From positions 73,739,909 to 73,803,908 of the forward strand of contig OY856186.1 in assembly GCA_963693315.1 (NCBI GenBank): a DNA stretch of 64,000 nt. The letters run 5' to 3'. Positions within the stretch are counted from its first letter, which is position 1. Each line of letters starts with the position of its first letter. The translations under genes and the position numbers were made by a program. This DNA is from Diogma glabrata (lineage: Eukaryota; Arthropoda; Insecta; Diptera; Cylindrotomidae). Shown here in pieces: positions 49,890 to 60,585 of this stretch. Below the pieces are notes generated by a model that ran no database searches, was not told the DNA's origin, and saw nothing but the letters and a program-made list of their open reading frames with translations.

Positions 49890-50480
49890 TTTTGTTCCGG
49901 TGTTTGCCGCAATGGCGCTGCAAAAGGGGGAAAGGAGAATTAATTCCAAAAAAATTATATGGGATTTCATACAAAACACAACTTGAATAATTTTACAAAT
50001 TATCGGTTGTAATACCACGAGTCATTGAAATTTTTTCGAAAATTTTTTGATTTTACGAATTAAATTATTTAGCAACACTGCGAATCAAAGCGCACAATAA
50101 ACCACGAGTCCGAAGGACGAGTGGTTTAAGTAGTGGTTTGATTGAGCAGTGTTGCTTAAAAATAATTTAATGAGTAAAATTGAAAAATTTTCAAAAAAAT
50201 TTCAATGAAGAGTGGTATTTAATGAGATAATTTTTTTTTCATTATAATTTTGTTTAAAATATAATTATTAGTTTCTAAATAAAATTTTTTCTACAAATTA
50301 TTCAATAATACAAAATTATGTAAAAATGCAATTCACAAATAATAAAAATGTCCGTTTTCATTCACAAATGGTTTCATGTTTATGTTTATTTGTCAAAAAT
50401 AAATTACAAATTTATAACAGTTATGCGCCTACTAAGATAAAATTATATTTTATTTTGTTAGAAGAAAAAATGACAACAAA
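49890..50480 (+). repeat. Dispersed repeat, partner at 16.28-16.99 kb, with a nested hairpin
   Basis: Same family as 16.28 kb. The 50,011-50,220 hairpin sits within it. The 86-codon frame at 50,326-50,586 covers its right part and has no known domain. Confidence 0.6.
50011..50220. mobile_element. 210-bp hairpin element
   Basis: AATACCAC at the left pairs with GTGGTATT at the right. Inner arms include TTTAGCAACACTGC / GCAGTGTTGCTTAAA, and the centre is CCACGAGTCCGAAGGACGAG. No frame. Confidence 0.7.
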
Positions 50481-50833
50481 GAATTTTCATAACGACAAAG
50501 CAAAATTATCGACGACAAGAAGAATTGCCGACAGTTCAAGCAAAGCCTACTGTTTAAATATCATAGTTTGTATGAATGAAAAATAAAATTTCTGACAGCA
50601 AAAAAAAATTATCTATGAAATTTCTCATTTTACTACAAAAAAATAATTTAAATTTCTTTATGAACTATTACTGACTATATATTAAGCATATTATATAAAA
50701 CATTATTTTCTTCTGTCCGTAAAACAAATACCTAAATAGGTTAAATTTTTCATACAACTTTGTATGGGAAATTTTGGCAATTTTTATGTTTCTTTTTTGA
50801 GCGACTTAAGAATACTATTTTATATATTATTAC

Positions 50834-51832
50834 TAGAGCATTCAGTTATTCGATATTTTGAGTTATCCGAATATCGAATAACTTTTTCTTTAAATATCCG
50901 AATAATCGGTTAGTATTCGAATAGTAAAAGAAGCACTAAGAACTATAAATAAAATCAAACAGGTTTAACATATTATGCATTTTATTTTATTTATTTTCTT
51001 GAAATATGCATTTAAAAAAGAGAAGTGCATTTAGATGTTTAAATCTTAGACTACTTCTTATTTCAGATATCCCGCCGTAGAGACACCCCTTTCAGTTTTT
51101 GTTGATGAGGGGCTGATAGTCAATGGAGCATTATTCAAATTGTCTAATTTATCTATTCTTTTTTTGAACGAAATTAAATAACAAAAATGTTTTTTAAACT
51201 ATTAACCGCGATTTTCATTATCTCTGTTACTGTATCTCGTGTCGTGGAATCTGTAATTGAGCTAATCGCTAGTTGCAGCTTTTGTTGCAATACATTTTTA
51301 CTTTGATTGTTGACTGCAAGGCGTCATTTATATTACCAGATACCTGCAACCATGATTATTACTGTTTTCATCGCTAGGATCTGGTACATCTTTGAAGGCT
51401 GAGAAGGCGAGGAAGTTTTCACAACAGTTTTCTTTGCACAATCAAAATTTTCGTTCTATTGTGGTATAACTCCAGTGTCAATATATAGAAATAAGGTTAT
51501 TAAGGTTTTGTTTCTTTTCTGATCCATTCGTTGAGTAAAATTTTACTTGAATCGCAGTTCAGTTCCGTTAGAGAAGTAAATAAGAATTTGCATATGCCTT
51601 CGGCTGTCATAAGTGTTGAATTTTTTTCGCTAAGTCGAGCACTTTTTGTAATAAAATTATTTCCCCTAAAATATTGAAATTTCTTAGTTTCACAGTTTGA
51701 AAAAGGAATGATATTTTGGGAGATAAAAAATCTTCGAATATTCGCGTATAAATATTCGAATAACGAATACTTAAAATATACCAAAATTAATCGGATATTC
51801 GAATACGCGAATATTCGGATTTGAATTTTCTA
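50834..51832. mobile_element. hAT element, 999 bp, with perfect 8-bp target duplication
   Basis: Ends TAGAGCATTCAGTTATTCGA (left) and inverted TAGAAAATTCAAATCCGA (right). Both flanks are ATTATTAC (50,826-50,833 and 51,833-51,840). Subterminal clusters of TATTCGAATA and ATATCCGAATA motifs lie at both ends. A 94-codon reverse frame (51,500-51,784) and further reverse-strand pieces may be decayed transposase, but I cannot identify a domain. Confidence 0.9.
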
Positions 51833-52057
51833 ATTATTACGCTTAATATACACTCGATAGGATAGTTTTTATCTCAATTAAAAGTTTTAATATATTTTTA
51901 TTGCGAATTGAATGTTAAATGTGGTTCGTAAACCATCTTTCAGATGGCGCCGTAAATTAGTTAAGTGACACAACTTAATCATGGACTTTTTAAGTGTGTA
52001 TGAATGAATGGCCAAAGAAGTATAACTTCCACCGTCTGGTCCGACGCAGACCCTACT

Positions 52058-52893
52058 TTTTTTTAAAGTGCATAGCTTGAGCATAGGCGGCACCCCAACA
52101 TGCATGAAAAATGAAAATTCTGCCAATCCGATATAACTTTGAAATTAAATTGCTCAAGAACGGCTATACTGATTTCAGCAAACTTTTTTTGGTTTAATAG
52201 AGGTTAGTTCGTGTTCGTGAGATATTTAATTTTAAAGATTTTTGGTCCAACTAAAATTAGAATTTTTCATCATTTTTTCGAACTTCAGTGGTTAAAATTT
52301 TTTGTTGATAAAAATTGTTCGTAAAAATAATGAACAATTAGAATTTTAAACGGGCTAAAAATTTTTAAAATTAAACATCTCAAGAACATGAATTAACGCC
52401 TCCTTGTAAATTTGATGTATTTTAAAGTAAGGATAGAACTATATTTAAAAAAAAAAAAGTTAAAATTTAATTGAATTTAGCAGTTTTTGTTAATGGAAGT
52501 TGTTTGAAAAAAATGATGAAATATTAGAATTTTAGTCGTACTAAAAATCTTTAAAAAAAATATCTCAAGAACAAAACTTAACCCCTCTTTGTAAATTTAA
52601 TATATTTCAGAGTAAAGATAGAACTATTTTCAGGAAAAAAATTAACTAAATTCCAATTGATATTCGACCCTAGCGCTATCTTCAAAAAAGTTTTTTTAAT
52701 ATTTTCATTTAAAAATTAATTACAAAAACAATTAACTAATTTTTTCAAACGGCTAATTAATCATCTATGAAACCAAAAAAATCTTTTTAATTCCAAAGCA
52801 ATTTAATTTCAAATTTTTATCGGATTGGCAGAATTTTCGTTTTACATGCATTTTGGGATCCCCCTATGCTCAAACTATGCACTTTAAAAAAAT
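52058..52893. mobile_element. ~830-bp element with ~100-bp terminal inverted repeats
   Basis: TTTAAAGTGCATAGCTTGAG, AACATGCATG, AATTCTGCCAATCCGATA and AAATTAAATTGCT at the left are mirrored at 52,795-52,893. Between them GTAAATTTGATGTATTTTAA, TAAGGATAGAACTAT and ATCTCAAGAAC motifs recur two or three times as direct repeats of ~185 bp. Non-coding. Confidence 0.65.
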
Positions 52894-52894
52894 T

Positions 52895-53000
52895 GTAAAA
52901 TAAATTGTATTTTTTATTTTGTCCATACTATTAATATGCCAAGTTTCAGTTAAATCAAAAATGGTCAAGTTTTCACAACTCGGTCTAGAACACGTTTTTC
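52895..53000 (-). repeat. Inverted partner of the 49.39 kb repeat
   Basis: See 49,385-49,480. It directly adjoins the right TIR of the 52.06 kb element, so the two may belong to one larger unit. Confidence 0.6.
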
Positions 53001-53401
53001 TTCTATATAGTTTAAAAACTAATTGCCTTTTGGAAAAATACCATGATGCAAATATAACAATAATGCTATGATATTCTTTTACCTCCGTCTATTAACATCG
53101 TTGTTCAAATTTTAATATAGTTCATGGGCAAGAGTATTAATCTGGTTTAATTTTTTTAGTACAAAGTAAAAAGCACCTTAAGCTGTTATACCGGTAGCCC
53201 TTTCTTTACTCAGTTTTTGTACTGCTAGCTATAAACGGTTCGATAATAATCTAATTTCTTAAAAATATTTCTATATCCTTATCCTTATCATTAATTTTTT
53301 CAGAGCCTAATCGAGTGCAGTATTAATGCAATTTCAAAAATCAATTTATTTTATTGCTGCAGTTAGTAGGTGATAAAATTTTAGTTCTTACTGGCGATTT
53401 C

Positions 53402-53659
53402 TTAAGTGCACGAAGACATAACTCGAGATTCTGCTATTTTATCGTTTTCAAATAATATGTTTCCGTCGTCGTAAAAGTTGTTGTTATATTCTACTTGTTC
53501 TGCGGCGTCTTCATCTTCAAAATCTATTAAACCATCATCATCTTCTTTGACTAACCTTACATCATCACTATTGTTACCACAAGCATTTATTCTCAAGGAT
53601 CTATATTTTAAGGTGATAGAAGTAAGATTTATTAATTTTATAAATCTACTTAGGTTCAA
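53402..53659 (-). pseudogene. Possible PIF/Harbinger nuclease C-terminus
   Basis: 85-codon reverse frame. The first third is a basic/aliphatic stretch, then NNSDDVRLVKEDDDGLIDF and an acidic tail. Upstream in the same frame, past stops, are FKGFKS and NIERLNDHLNL. Harbinger nucleases end with an LKGRFRRL-like segment, a short helix with LHN-C, and an acidic tail, and this order fits loosely. The diagnostic LHN is not preserved, so a chance acidic ORF or another family is possible. Confidence 0.3.
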
Positions 53660-54027
53660 ATGGTCGTTTAAACGCTCTATATTTTATGACTTAAAACCTT
53701 TGAAACTATTTCACAGCCCTACTCATTTACAAACTTATCTAAAATGCAGTTTATAATATAAATTTTCCGTAACCATTTCTTGTCCAGATCAACAAAAGTA
53801 ACAGTGAGAGTGCCGTAAGCATTTTGTTTTTGCAATACCCTTTCTTTCTCTTTATGACATGAACAATACATTTAAATGGATATTAGGTAAATGGGATAAA
53901 CACTAAAATGGGTATTTAGCAAACAAAATAGAAAACAGCTCATTTCATATTACTATTTTATTCCATGCAACACGTAGATATTAAACAAAATTTTCCTTAG
54001 CTTTATTAAAATATGTTATAAACATTA

Positions 54028-54240
54028 TAGTACATTATGATGCAAGGACGTAAAGCTAAAGATTTTCGACACATGTGGAGTTTGCAAAGGCGCTAGCCGA
54101 GATTTCCACCCACATTAAGTCCAAAATAGGCAAGTAAGGCATTTAAAAAAAAAGTTTATTCTAAATTAAAATTATAAATTTGCATAAATTTTGAAATAAA
54201 AATATGTTAAACAAGTAACCTATGAAAAAAAAACCTTTTA
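54028..54240. repeat. Second copy of the GAGGCGCTAGCC palindromic repeat
   Basis: TAGTACATTATGATGC through CACATTAAGTCCAAAATAGG matches 40.52-40.62 kb. A short internal deletion removes AATCGA before GGCGCTAGCCGA, and most of the right arm is missing. Confidence 0.65.
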
Positions 54241-54539
54241 TAAAAAATAACATCCTCAAAAAACATCGTTTTTTTTTCTTTGCTTCATAAAGTGTGCAAT
54301 GTGAAATCATTATACATGCACACGTTTTACAGGTATAACGTTCTGTTTTACTTTTTCTTATCTTTCACACTTTATTTGTGTATAATGTTTTCGATGTTTT
54401 GGTAAAAGTTTTTAGTGTTATATACTGTCAAACATTTAAAACAAGGCAACTATGTTTTGACACTTTACAGAAAGAGTATTTTGATTTTAAAATGAATGTG
54501 TTTGTGCAGAGGTCTATTTGGGGTAGTCCGTGATAATCT

Positions 54540-55629
54540 TTTTTTTTTTTTTATAAAACGTGTTGTGTAGGAAGTACAATATGTGTCACAATAACACATA
54601 AACCCCTTTTAAGACCAAGGTCCCACAACAACATACGTTCAAAGGTGTTGATGGACGTAAATCTTTCTTTTTTTGTTTTTTGTTTTTTTTATATTTTTAG
54701 TTAAAGAATGGATAACTAAACAAAAAATCCTATCACTGACAAAATATGACATAGGCCAATATTTTATGATAGAATAGAGAAAATAAAAGTAAATTAAAAA
54801 GCAAATAGCAAATTTTTACAAAAATTTGCTGAAACAAAACAAAAATGTAGTTGCCAATAATCCAGCCGGTTGCATATTCCTCGATCCTGTGACGCACTGT
54901 CTTTTTGGGTGATTAAAACCTATACATAGTTATATGAAGGCTCGTTTCTTCAAGGAAGCAATAGCGTCTCATCATCAAGGATTATTTCACAGCTAAGATT
55001 GAGGGTGCTACCGTTGACTGAATACAGTTCATCCGCCACCACCCCTAAGATGTCACCTTGGCTAGTGATATCTCAGTGCTATTGCCAGTGGTATGTGATA
55101 TCTCACGTTAACTCGTATGTCAATAGTCTTGTCTAAATTAGCCGATATTTGATCGAAAAAGGGACATCCTGGGGGGGGAAATCGGGGATCTGTATAATCC
55201 TATCATAAACACAGTTTCATCAACACCTGATATCTTCAGTGCTAGAGAGTTATGGTGCTTAGACTTCAACTCGTAAGCCCATATTCTCATACATGAAAGT
55301 GAATTTCGAACAAATACACAGACACCATGCTTGTTATAAACGGAATGTTCCAATTCGTAACTAGGCATCCGGTATTTATCGAGATCCAATTTTGATGCTT
55401 TGCCACTAACAATTGTTTCGGTAAGACACAATATGTCAGGTTTATTTTTTTCGATGTAGTGATGAACCTCGTTTAGATCCGAATTGAGACCTCTTATGTT
55501 GGTGAAGTCAATGCTAAGCTGTTGGTTCACTCTGCTGCCACTTTGTTGAGACAAAGACTTACCCTTTGACATTGCAGGTATAGATACTGAAATTCGGCCA
55601 GGATTAAATTTCAACACTACACAGTACAA
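54540..55629 (-). mobile_element. LINE-derived chimera, copy 5: endonuclease start + unique middle + LINE-like 3' end
   Basis: Reverse strand: endonuclease N-terminal half (55,629-55,138), then ~510 bp shared with the 37.1 kb copy and in part with 11.6, 13.2 and 27.4 kb, then ACGTCCATCAACACCTTTGA...GTTGTTGTGGGACC and a long A tract (T run at 54,541-54,556). The last ~100 bases resemble the 3' end of the RT-bearing LINE at 60.6 kb (CATCAACACTTTAAAG, TTGTTGTGGGAC, GTGTTGTGACGCATATTGTA). No RT is present. It looks like a non-autonomous LINE derivative. Confidence 0.75.
55138..55629 (-). pseudogene. LINE endonuclease, N-terminal half (163 codons)
   Basis: DFTNIRGLNSDLNEVHHYIE and KPDILCLTETIVS are the first conserved blocks of APE-type endonucleases in Jockey-like ORF2, with the catalytic Glu in LTET. 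GVCVFVRNSL and FMIGLYRSP follow. A one-base shift in a run of Gs near 55,165 changes the end; the alternative frame continues PQDVPFFDQISANLDK as expected for the family, up to the junction with the non-LINE middle at ~55,130. The GDFN half and all RT are absent. It could nick DNA only if complete. Confidence 0.85.
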
Positions 55630-56209
55630 AAGAAACTGGGTATCACTGTCACAAAAACACGATAGCAGGTATCATGCAACAGTTGCACGATAAGGGCTTT
55701 TCCCACAAAAATGGGGACATAAAAGACACCAACAAAATTAAAGAGTATAAATAAAGGGCCAAATTCGAAATTCCTACTAACAACTAAAACGAAATTTTAC
55801 ATTTCTTGTTACCAGGCAATACAAAACAAATTTATGCTTTAAAGTAATAAATAAAAAATTTATTACATCGAAGCAATAAAAGGTTAAATTTTGCCTGCCT
55901 ACCGCCTGGTAACAGTAAATATAAAATACCAAATAATTTTTTAATAAATTACAATCTCACCAATTATATAATTGAACGCCTCCGTTCTTCACCACTTTTA
56001 TTTTCATAAACACTAACACAAACACCAACACACACTTCAGTGTATTTTATCTTATTTTACCTTTAATCTGTCTTTATAAAGAAATGCATGCAAAAATAAA
56101 ACAAAATACAATTTATTTTTCTATTTTCGATTATTTTTTGTTCTTTAGAATTTAAAATATAGCAGACAACCTTCTCCGTCTGACTCCGGTTGATGAATGA
56201 ATGAGACTA
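55630..56209. other. No recognisable feature
   Basis: Non-coding. The segment just above 55,629 may contain the start of the LINE derivative, but I cannot place its 5' end. Confidence 0.35.
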
Positions 56210-57023
56210 CAATCTTTCCCCGTAAAAAACGCCTAGACGTTTAAAACGAATAGTGCGCCCACTGAGCGTTTCATTCAAAATGCTACGCCCAGGGCGTTTT
56301 AATAAAATAAAATTCAATAAAGCATCACTTTTAAATTTTTAATAGAAAATAATTTCATTCTAAAAATTAAAATCTGGTAACAATTTCTTTAAAGTGATTT
56401 TCGTTTGGTATGTCAGATTTGATCGAAAAAGATCTAGATTTTGGTGACCAAACATGAAATCAGCTGCTTTTTAAAATTTTGTTGTTTGGGTAAAAAATGG
56501 CATTTGTGACATGTGGTTTGATAATAGTAAACCATTTTTACACACTTCACAGACTTGATAAATAAAAAAAATCCAAAGGTTAATTACGGATGTTTGGGTA
56601 AGTGGAGCAGTGATATATTGCAAAATTATATAACAAATATGACTTTGGAACAACCACAAACAAATTTGCTTCGGCAGCCAGTTTTGCTGATTATTGATGC
56701 CTATGGTCCACATGCAAAGCATATGAAAAATATAATATCTTTATTGAAATTGTGCCATGGGCCGCATTTTTTATTAACTCTATGTAGAAGCAGATGCAAA
56801 AGGTTTCATAAAAAAATATGGATCGCGGAATTATTCTGAAGTTTAAGCCTTTTTTTTATCTAATATGAATTATGACTCCACTATTTATAAACTATTTTTA
56901 TTTCAAAGAAAACGCATATTCGTTCTATTTGGATGGGTGTTCTATTCGAATCATTTTGAAAATATTCGTTTTTTTTGTGACTCTCGAATAAAACGCCTAG
57001 GCGTTTTTTACGGGAAAAGGCTG
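56210..57023 (+). mobile_element. Tc1/mariner-pogo-like element, 814 bp, TA-flanked
   Basis: Left end CAATCTTTCCCCGTAAAAAA plus CGCCTAGACG and inverted right end CAGCCTTTTCCCGTAAAAAA plus CGCCTAGGCG, each preceded by TA (56,208-56,209 and 57,024-57,025). A TA duplication with CA-initial ends suits the pogo branch of Tc1/mariner. The internal transposase fragment agrees. Confidence 0.75.
56555..56839 (+). pseudogene. DDE transposase fragment, pogo/jerky-like
   Basis: LGKWSSDILQNYI and RQPVLLIIDAYGPHA resemble the second catalytic block of DDE_1 (pogo/Tigger/CENP-B type) transposases, where the Asp of LLIIDAYGPH is catalytic. The N-terminal DNA-binding domain and first Asp block are missing. 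After AKHMKNI the frame shifts; ADAKGFIKKYG is readable in another frame up to a stop at ~56,880. Non-functional, inside the TA-flanked element above. Confidence 0.65.
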
Positions 57024-57484
57024 TAGCAATATTCTGCATTTTATAATTTGACTTAGCTCAAAACTATATGGCAACTTCTAGAACGTGACCACTAAGGTAA
57101 CACCCCCATCCCACTATATATTTATAATTTTAATTCGTTTAGGATTCATTATTTTTGTTAAATATAAATCACATTAACCTTGTCGATTCAATTAATCTAA
57201 AAAAATTATTATCTTTACATGATGAAATTCTAAGCAAAAAACTAATTTCCATAAGAAGCATCAACAAATTAGCATAAAAATGTCAACTTTTTTAAAAATT
57301 CGCAAGCTCATTTTGAAATTTTACCTTTAACTTGAAAAAGATTTAAACAAGAAATTAAATTATCATAATAATTTGCATAGTGATCACAATATTATGATAT
57401 AAACCAAAATTTGAAAAGAAAATTACGTATCAATAGCGAAATGTAAAACTAATTTGTAACAAAATTAGTTTGGCATTTTTTCAA

Positions 57485-58010
57485 TTTATCCAAGAGAAAA
57501 TAAATATGAAGGGGCTGAAATCTCAAGCTCTGAGATATCAAGACATCGGTCTGGGTTAAGGATTTTGATATAGTTTTGGGCAAAAAACTTTTACATTGTT
57601 TTTAGTTTTGGGCAGCGATGTATATCAAACATAAAACTCTTTGTAAAATTACAAGTATTTTATCTCTTTTTAGAAATTTATTTCAAAACTAACACGAAAT
57701 TTCAAAACGTTGCCGGAAAATTATAACAGATCATAAATAAACATAATATAGTGAAAAGATGATACAATTACCAAACTACTCAAAAACCTTTCCATTTAGA
57801 TTTGCGAGACAATATTTCAAAATCAAAATTTTATATTTCTTTCAAAATTATTCTAAAAATTATAATAAAAACAAAAATTTAAACTTTTTTCAAAATTCTA
57901 AAAATATTCCAAAACTTATAACAAAATCAAAAATACAAACTTTTTTCATAATTCTGAAAATATTCCAAAAATTATAACTCGAGAATGCAATACAATATTT
58001 CAGACCGAAG
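57485..58010 (-). repeat. WXYZ family, copy E (Z-Y-W stub, internally deleted)
   Basis: Reverse complement of Z (57,510-57,780, including the CTCAAGCTCTGAGATATC hairpin), a few Y units (57,790-57,980), then directly the start of W (TTTCAGACCGAAGT at ~57,997). Block X and most of W are missing. The 72-codon frame at 57,759-57,977 is repeat DNA. Confidence 0.75.
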
Positions 58011-60585
58011 TTAATATTTGTTTCGAGATGCTCGCATTTATCGTTAATTTTAGAAAAAAAAAATTTTTAAATTCATTACCATGTATATTTTTGTAAGTTT
58101 GTCCAATTTGCCCTCGTCCTTTGAACCGAATTTTTACCATAAATGTTTTTGTAAAATAAGTAAGGCTTAATCTTATCGGATTAGGTTTATATCAATTGTT
58201 TTATTTATCCGGCATCTATTGCTTCTATACTGAATATAAATATGAATTAATAAGTGATCTCAGCGTTTATCAATTTACTATTTCAACTTATTCCTATTAT
58301 GAGTCAATTTTATGTTAGCTTGAACTTTGCTTGCTGATCAATTGATAAGATTAGATTACATGAAATTAAAAAATAATCAATATTCAAATTGAAATTATCG
58401 CAAGTCATTTTTACTATTAAAAGTAAACAGCTAAGGACTCGAGATAAACATACGGAAGTCGAAACTGTTCGATACTTGAAGATGTTTTTATGACTTGTGT
58501 TATAACTTAAATTTCATTGTTCGTTTAAAACTTACATGTTTATGTCTAATTTGTTATGGTCTTGATACGAATGACTTATATTATGATGATTTACGCCCTC
58601 GTTGGTATTTGTGTTATTTTTTTGTGTAATAAAACATTTAAAATAATATATTCAATGTTTACGTATGTAGAAAAAAAGATTATATTGAAGTAGAATAATA
58701 AGTTTAAATTTATATAAGAATAGTCATCATTCTAATATGACAAAAAGTTTCATCTTCTCAGTTTGAAAGTAGATCGTTAAAAGTGAACGATCACGTTTAG
58801 GCAATTGCTCGAAAAAATTCATGCTTTAGTTGTTATATAATTACGTTATTCGTACATGACTATCGCAAAGTGATTTGGGTTAATGCTAAAAAAGTGTATG
58901 AAACTATGAAAGTGTATAAATATACAGCACACGAGGTAAGCATAGTCGCGAAAACTTTTCTTTGAAAAGGTTAATTCGACAGTCAAAGAAGGAATCTTAT
59001 TAAAAATAACATTAAACTTTGAGTGTGTTGCCCACAAAACATGTGCAGTCCATCTCCAAGAAAATTTGATCGGCATGTGGGTTGAGAAAATACATCTTCT
59101 TCTTATTCATTTTGGACGCCCTACTGCAATCATTAACAAATGCAATCTCTTTTGATTTAGTTTTAAAAATTATTTAATATTCTTTAATTTTTTTACTTCA
59201 TCACAATTGAAAATTCTTAGTCCCGGATATATTTTTTTTTTATTTTTAAGGTCTTTATCCCCACTATAGCCAACAGTTATGTAGCGATTTTATAAAGCTT
59301 TCATAAAGACTTTTAGTCACTATAAGTAAGATTTGGCATAGCTTTTTAGTTTACTTTTAACAGTTTTAAAAACGAACTGTTAAAAATTATAACAAAAAGC
59401 TATGTTGGTACTAAGTTTCATCAAAAAAGGTTATCAGAAATTAATCTTATTGAAGTTTGAAAATTGAACAGCTAGCGAAACCCTCTTTCAACATTTTGTG
59501 AATGAAAAGTGAAAACCACCATTTTTTTAGTGTGTTTTCAAAGGTAACCAAATCTTTCTGGTAGTCAGCCAAAAAGCCTTTCGGGTTTGTCATCTGTCCA
59601 GCTACCTTCCGGTACCATACGCATATCTACAGGAGAAAATTGTTTTATAAAATTCGTTCCACGAATGATTTTCTTCAAATTAAATATAAACAAACAAACT
59701 TTAAACAAATTAAATTATTCATAAAATAGTCTTAGCCACAATAAATAATTCCATAAATTAAAAATTCACACAAATTTAAACAAACAAATTTTATTTATAT
59801 TTTGTTTACTACCTCGCGGTTTTTAATTGACAGATTTATTCTCGTCCCACTACATTAAAAACCAAAAGATTTAAGCAGAATTGTGGCAAACACCGTATGG
59901 TACGGTACAGAATACAATGAAATTTATTATTGTGTTTTGGGAACAACTGTGTAGAAATAGTTTAAACTAAAAATAAAATTAGCTTTTCTCAAAATAAAAG
60001 AGTAAAATGTGATGTGATGTCCGGGATTGTAAATTTTAAATCAGGTTAAAAAATATTAATTATCATAAAAGTGGAATTAAATAACAATATTGGATTTCAC
60101 AATCGCCAGTATTTTATGAGACAATATACACGTATCCGTAATTTAAAATAAACAAAATTTTGTTGATTCGATCTTTGCAAACTTTGGTTTGGTTCGCTTA
60201 TAGGCGGTTTTGGCATCTCGACGTATAACATCGGATAAACAACAACATTTCATGAAGGTTGGTAGACTTTCAGTTAACGTTATTGCAACCGTATCAGAGG
60301 TGGTTTCTAAGCCACCGAACAGTTAAAAATTCATAACGGGACAGTTGGTAGGTAAGAGTTAAGACTAATTAGTTGCAATCCCATTTAAGTTAACAATGTG
60401 GCAAACTGAAACCGCCTAAAGCTAACGAAGCGAAGGATGGGACGTCGTAGTAGCCGTCGCTTAATAAGTTAAATAGTATTTCTAAGTTGTTTTCTGATAG
60501 ATACTGATTCTAAAATATCGGTTATTCCAATTACTCTACTTTATTAAGAAATATTTCTTACGATTCTTATAATACAATATTTTTT
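58011..60585. other. Mostly unrecognised; one weak inverted repeat
   Basis: No coding region supported (a 76-codon reverse frame at 58,846-59,076 has no domain). TATAGGCGGTTT at ~60,200 and AAACCGCCTA at ~60,408 are complementary and could bound a ~220-bp MITE, with TTGCAACCG / GGTTGC-like inner matches, but no target duplication is visible. TTTAACAGTTTTAAAAACGA at ~59,355 starts a small hairpin. Confidence 0.35.

Noticed and set aside
54950..55090. Reverse-strand tract reading ADELYSVNGSTLNLSCEI, resembling an immunoglobulin-domain strand
   Set aside because: It is only ~38 codons between stops, lies within a non-coding repeat block and has no second conserved Cys. Treated as chance, though the frame is partly kept in the 37.1 kb copy.
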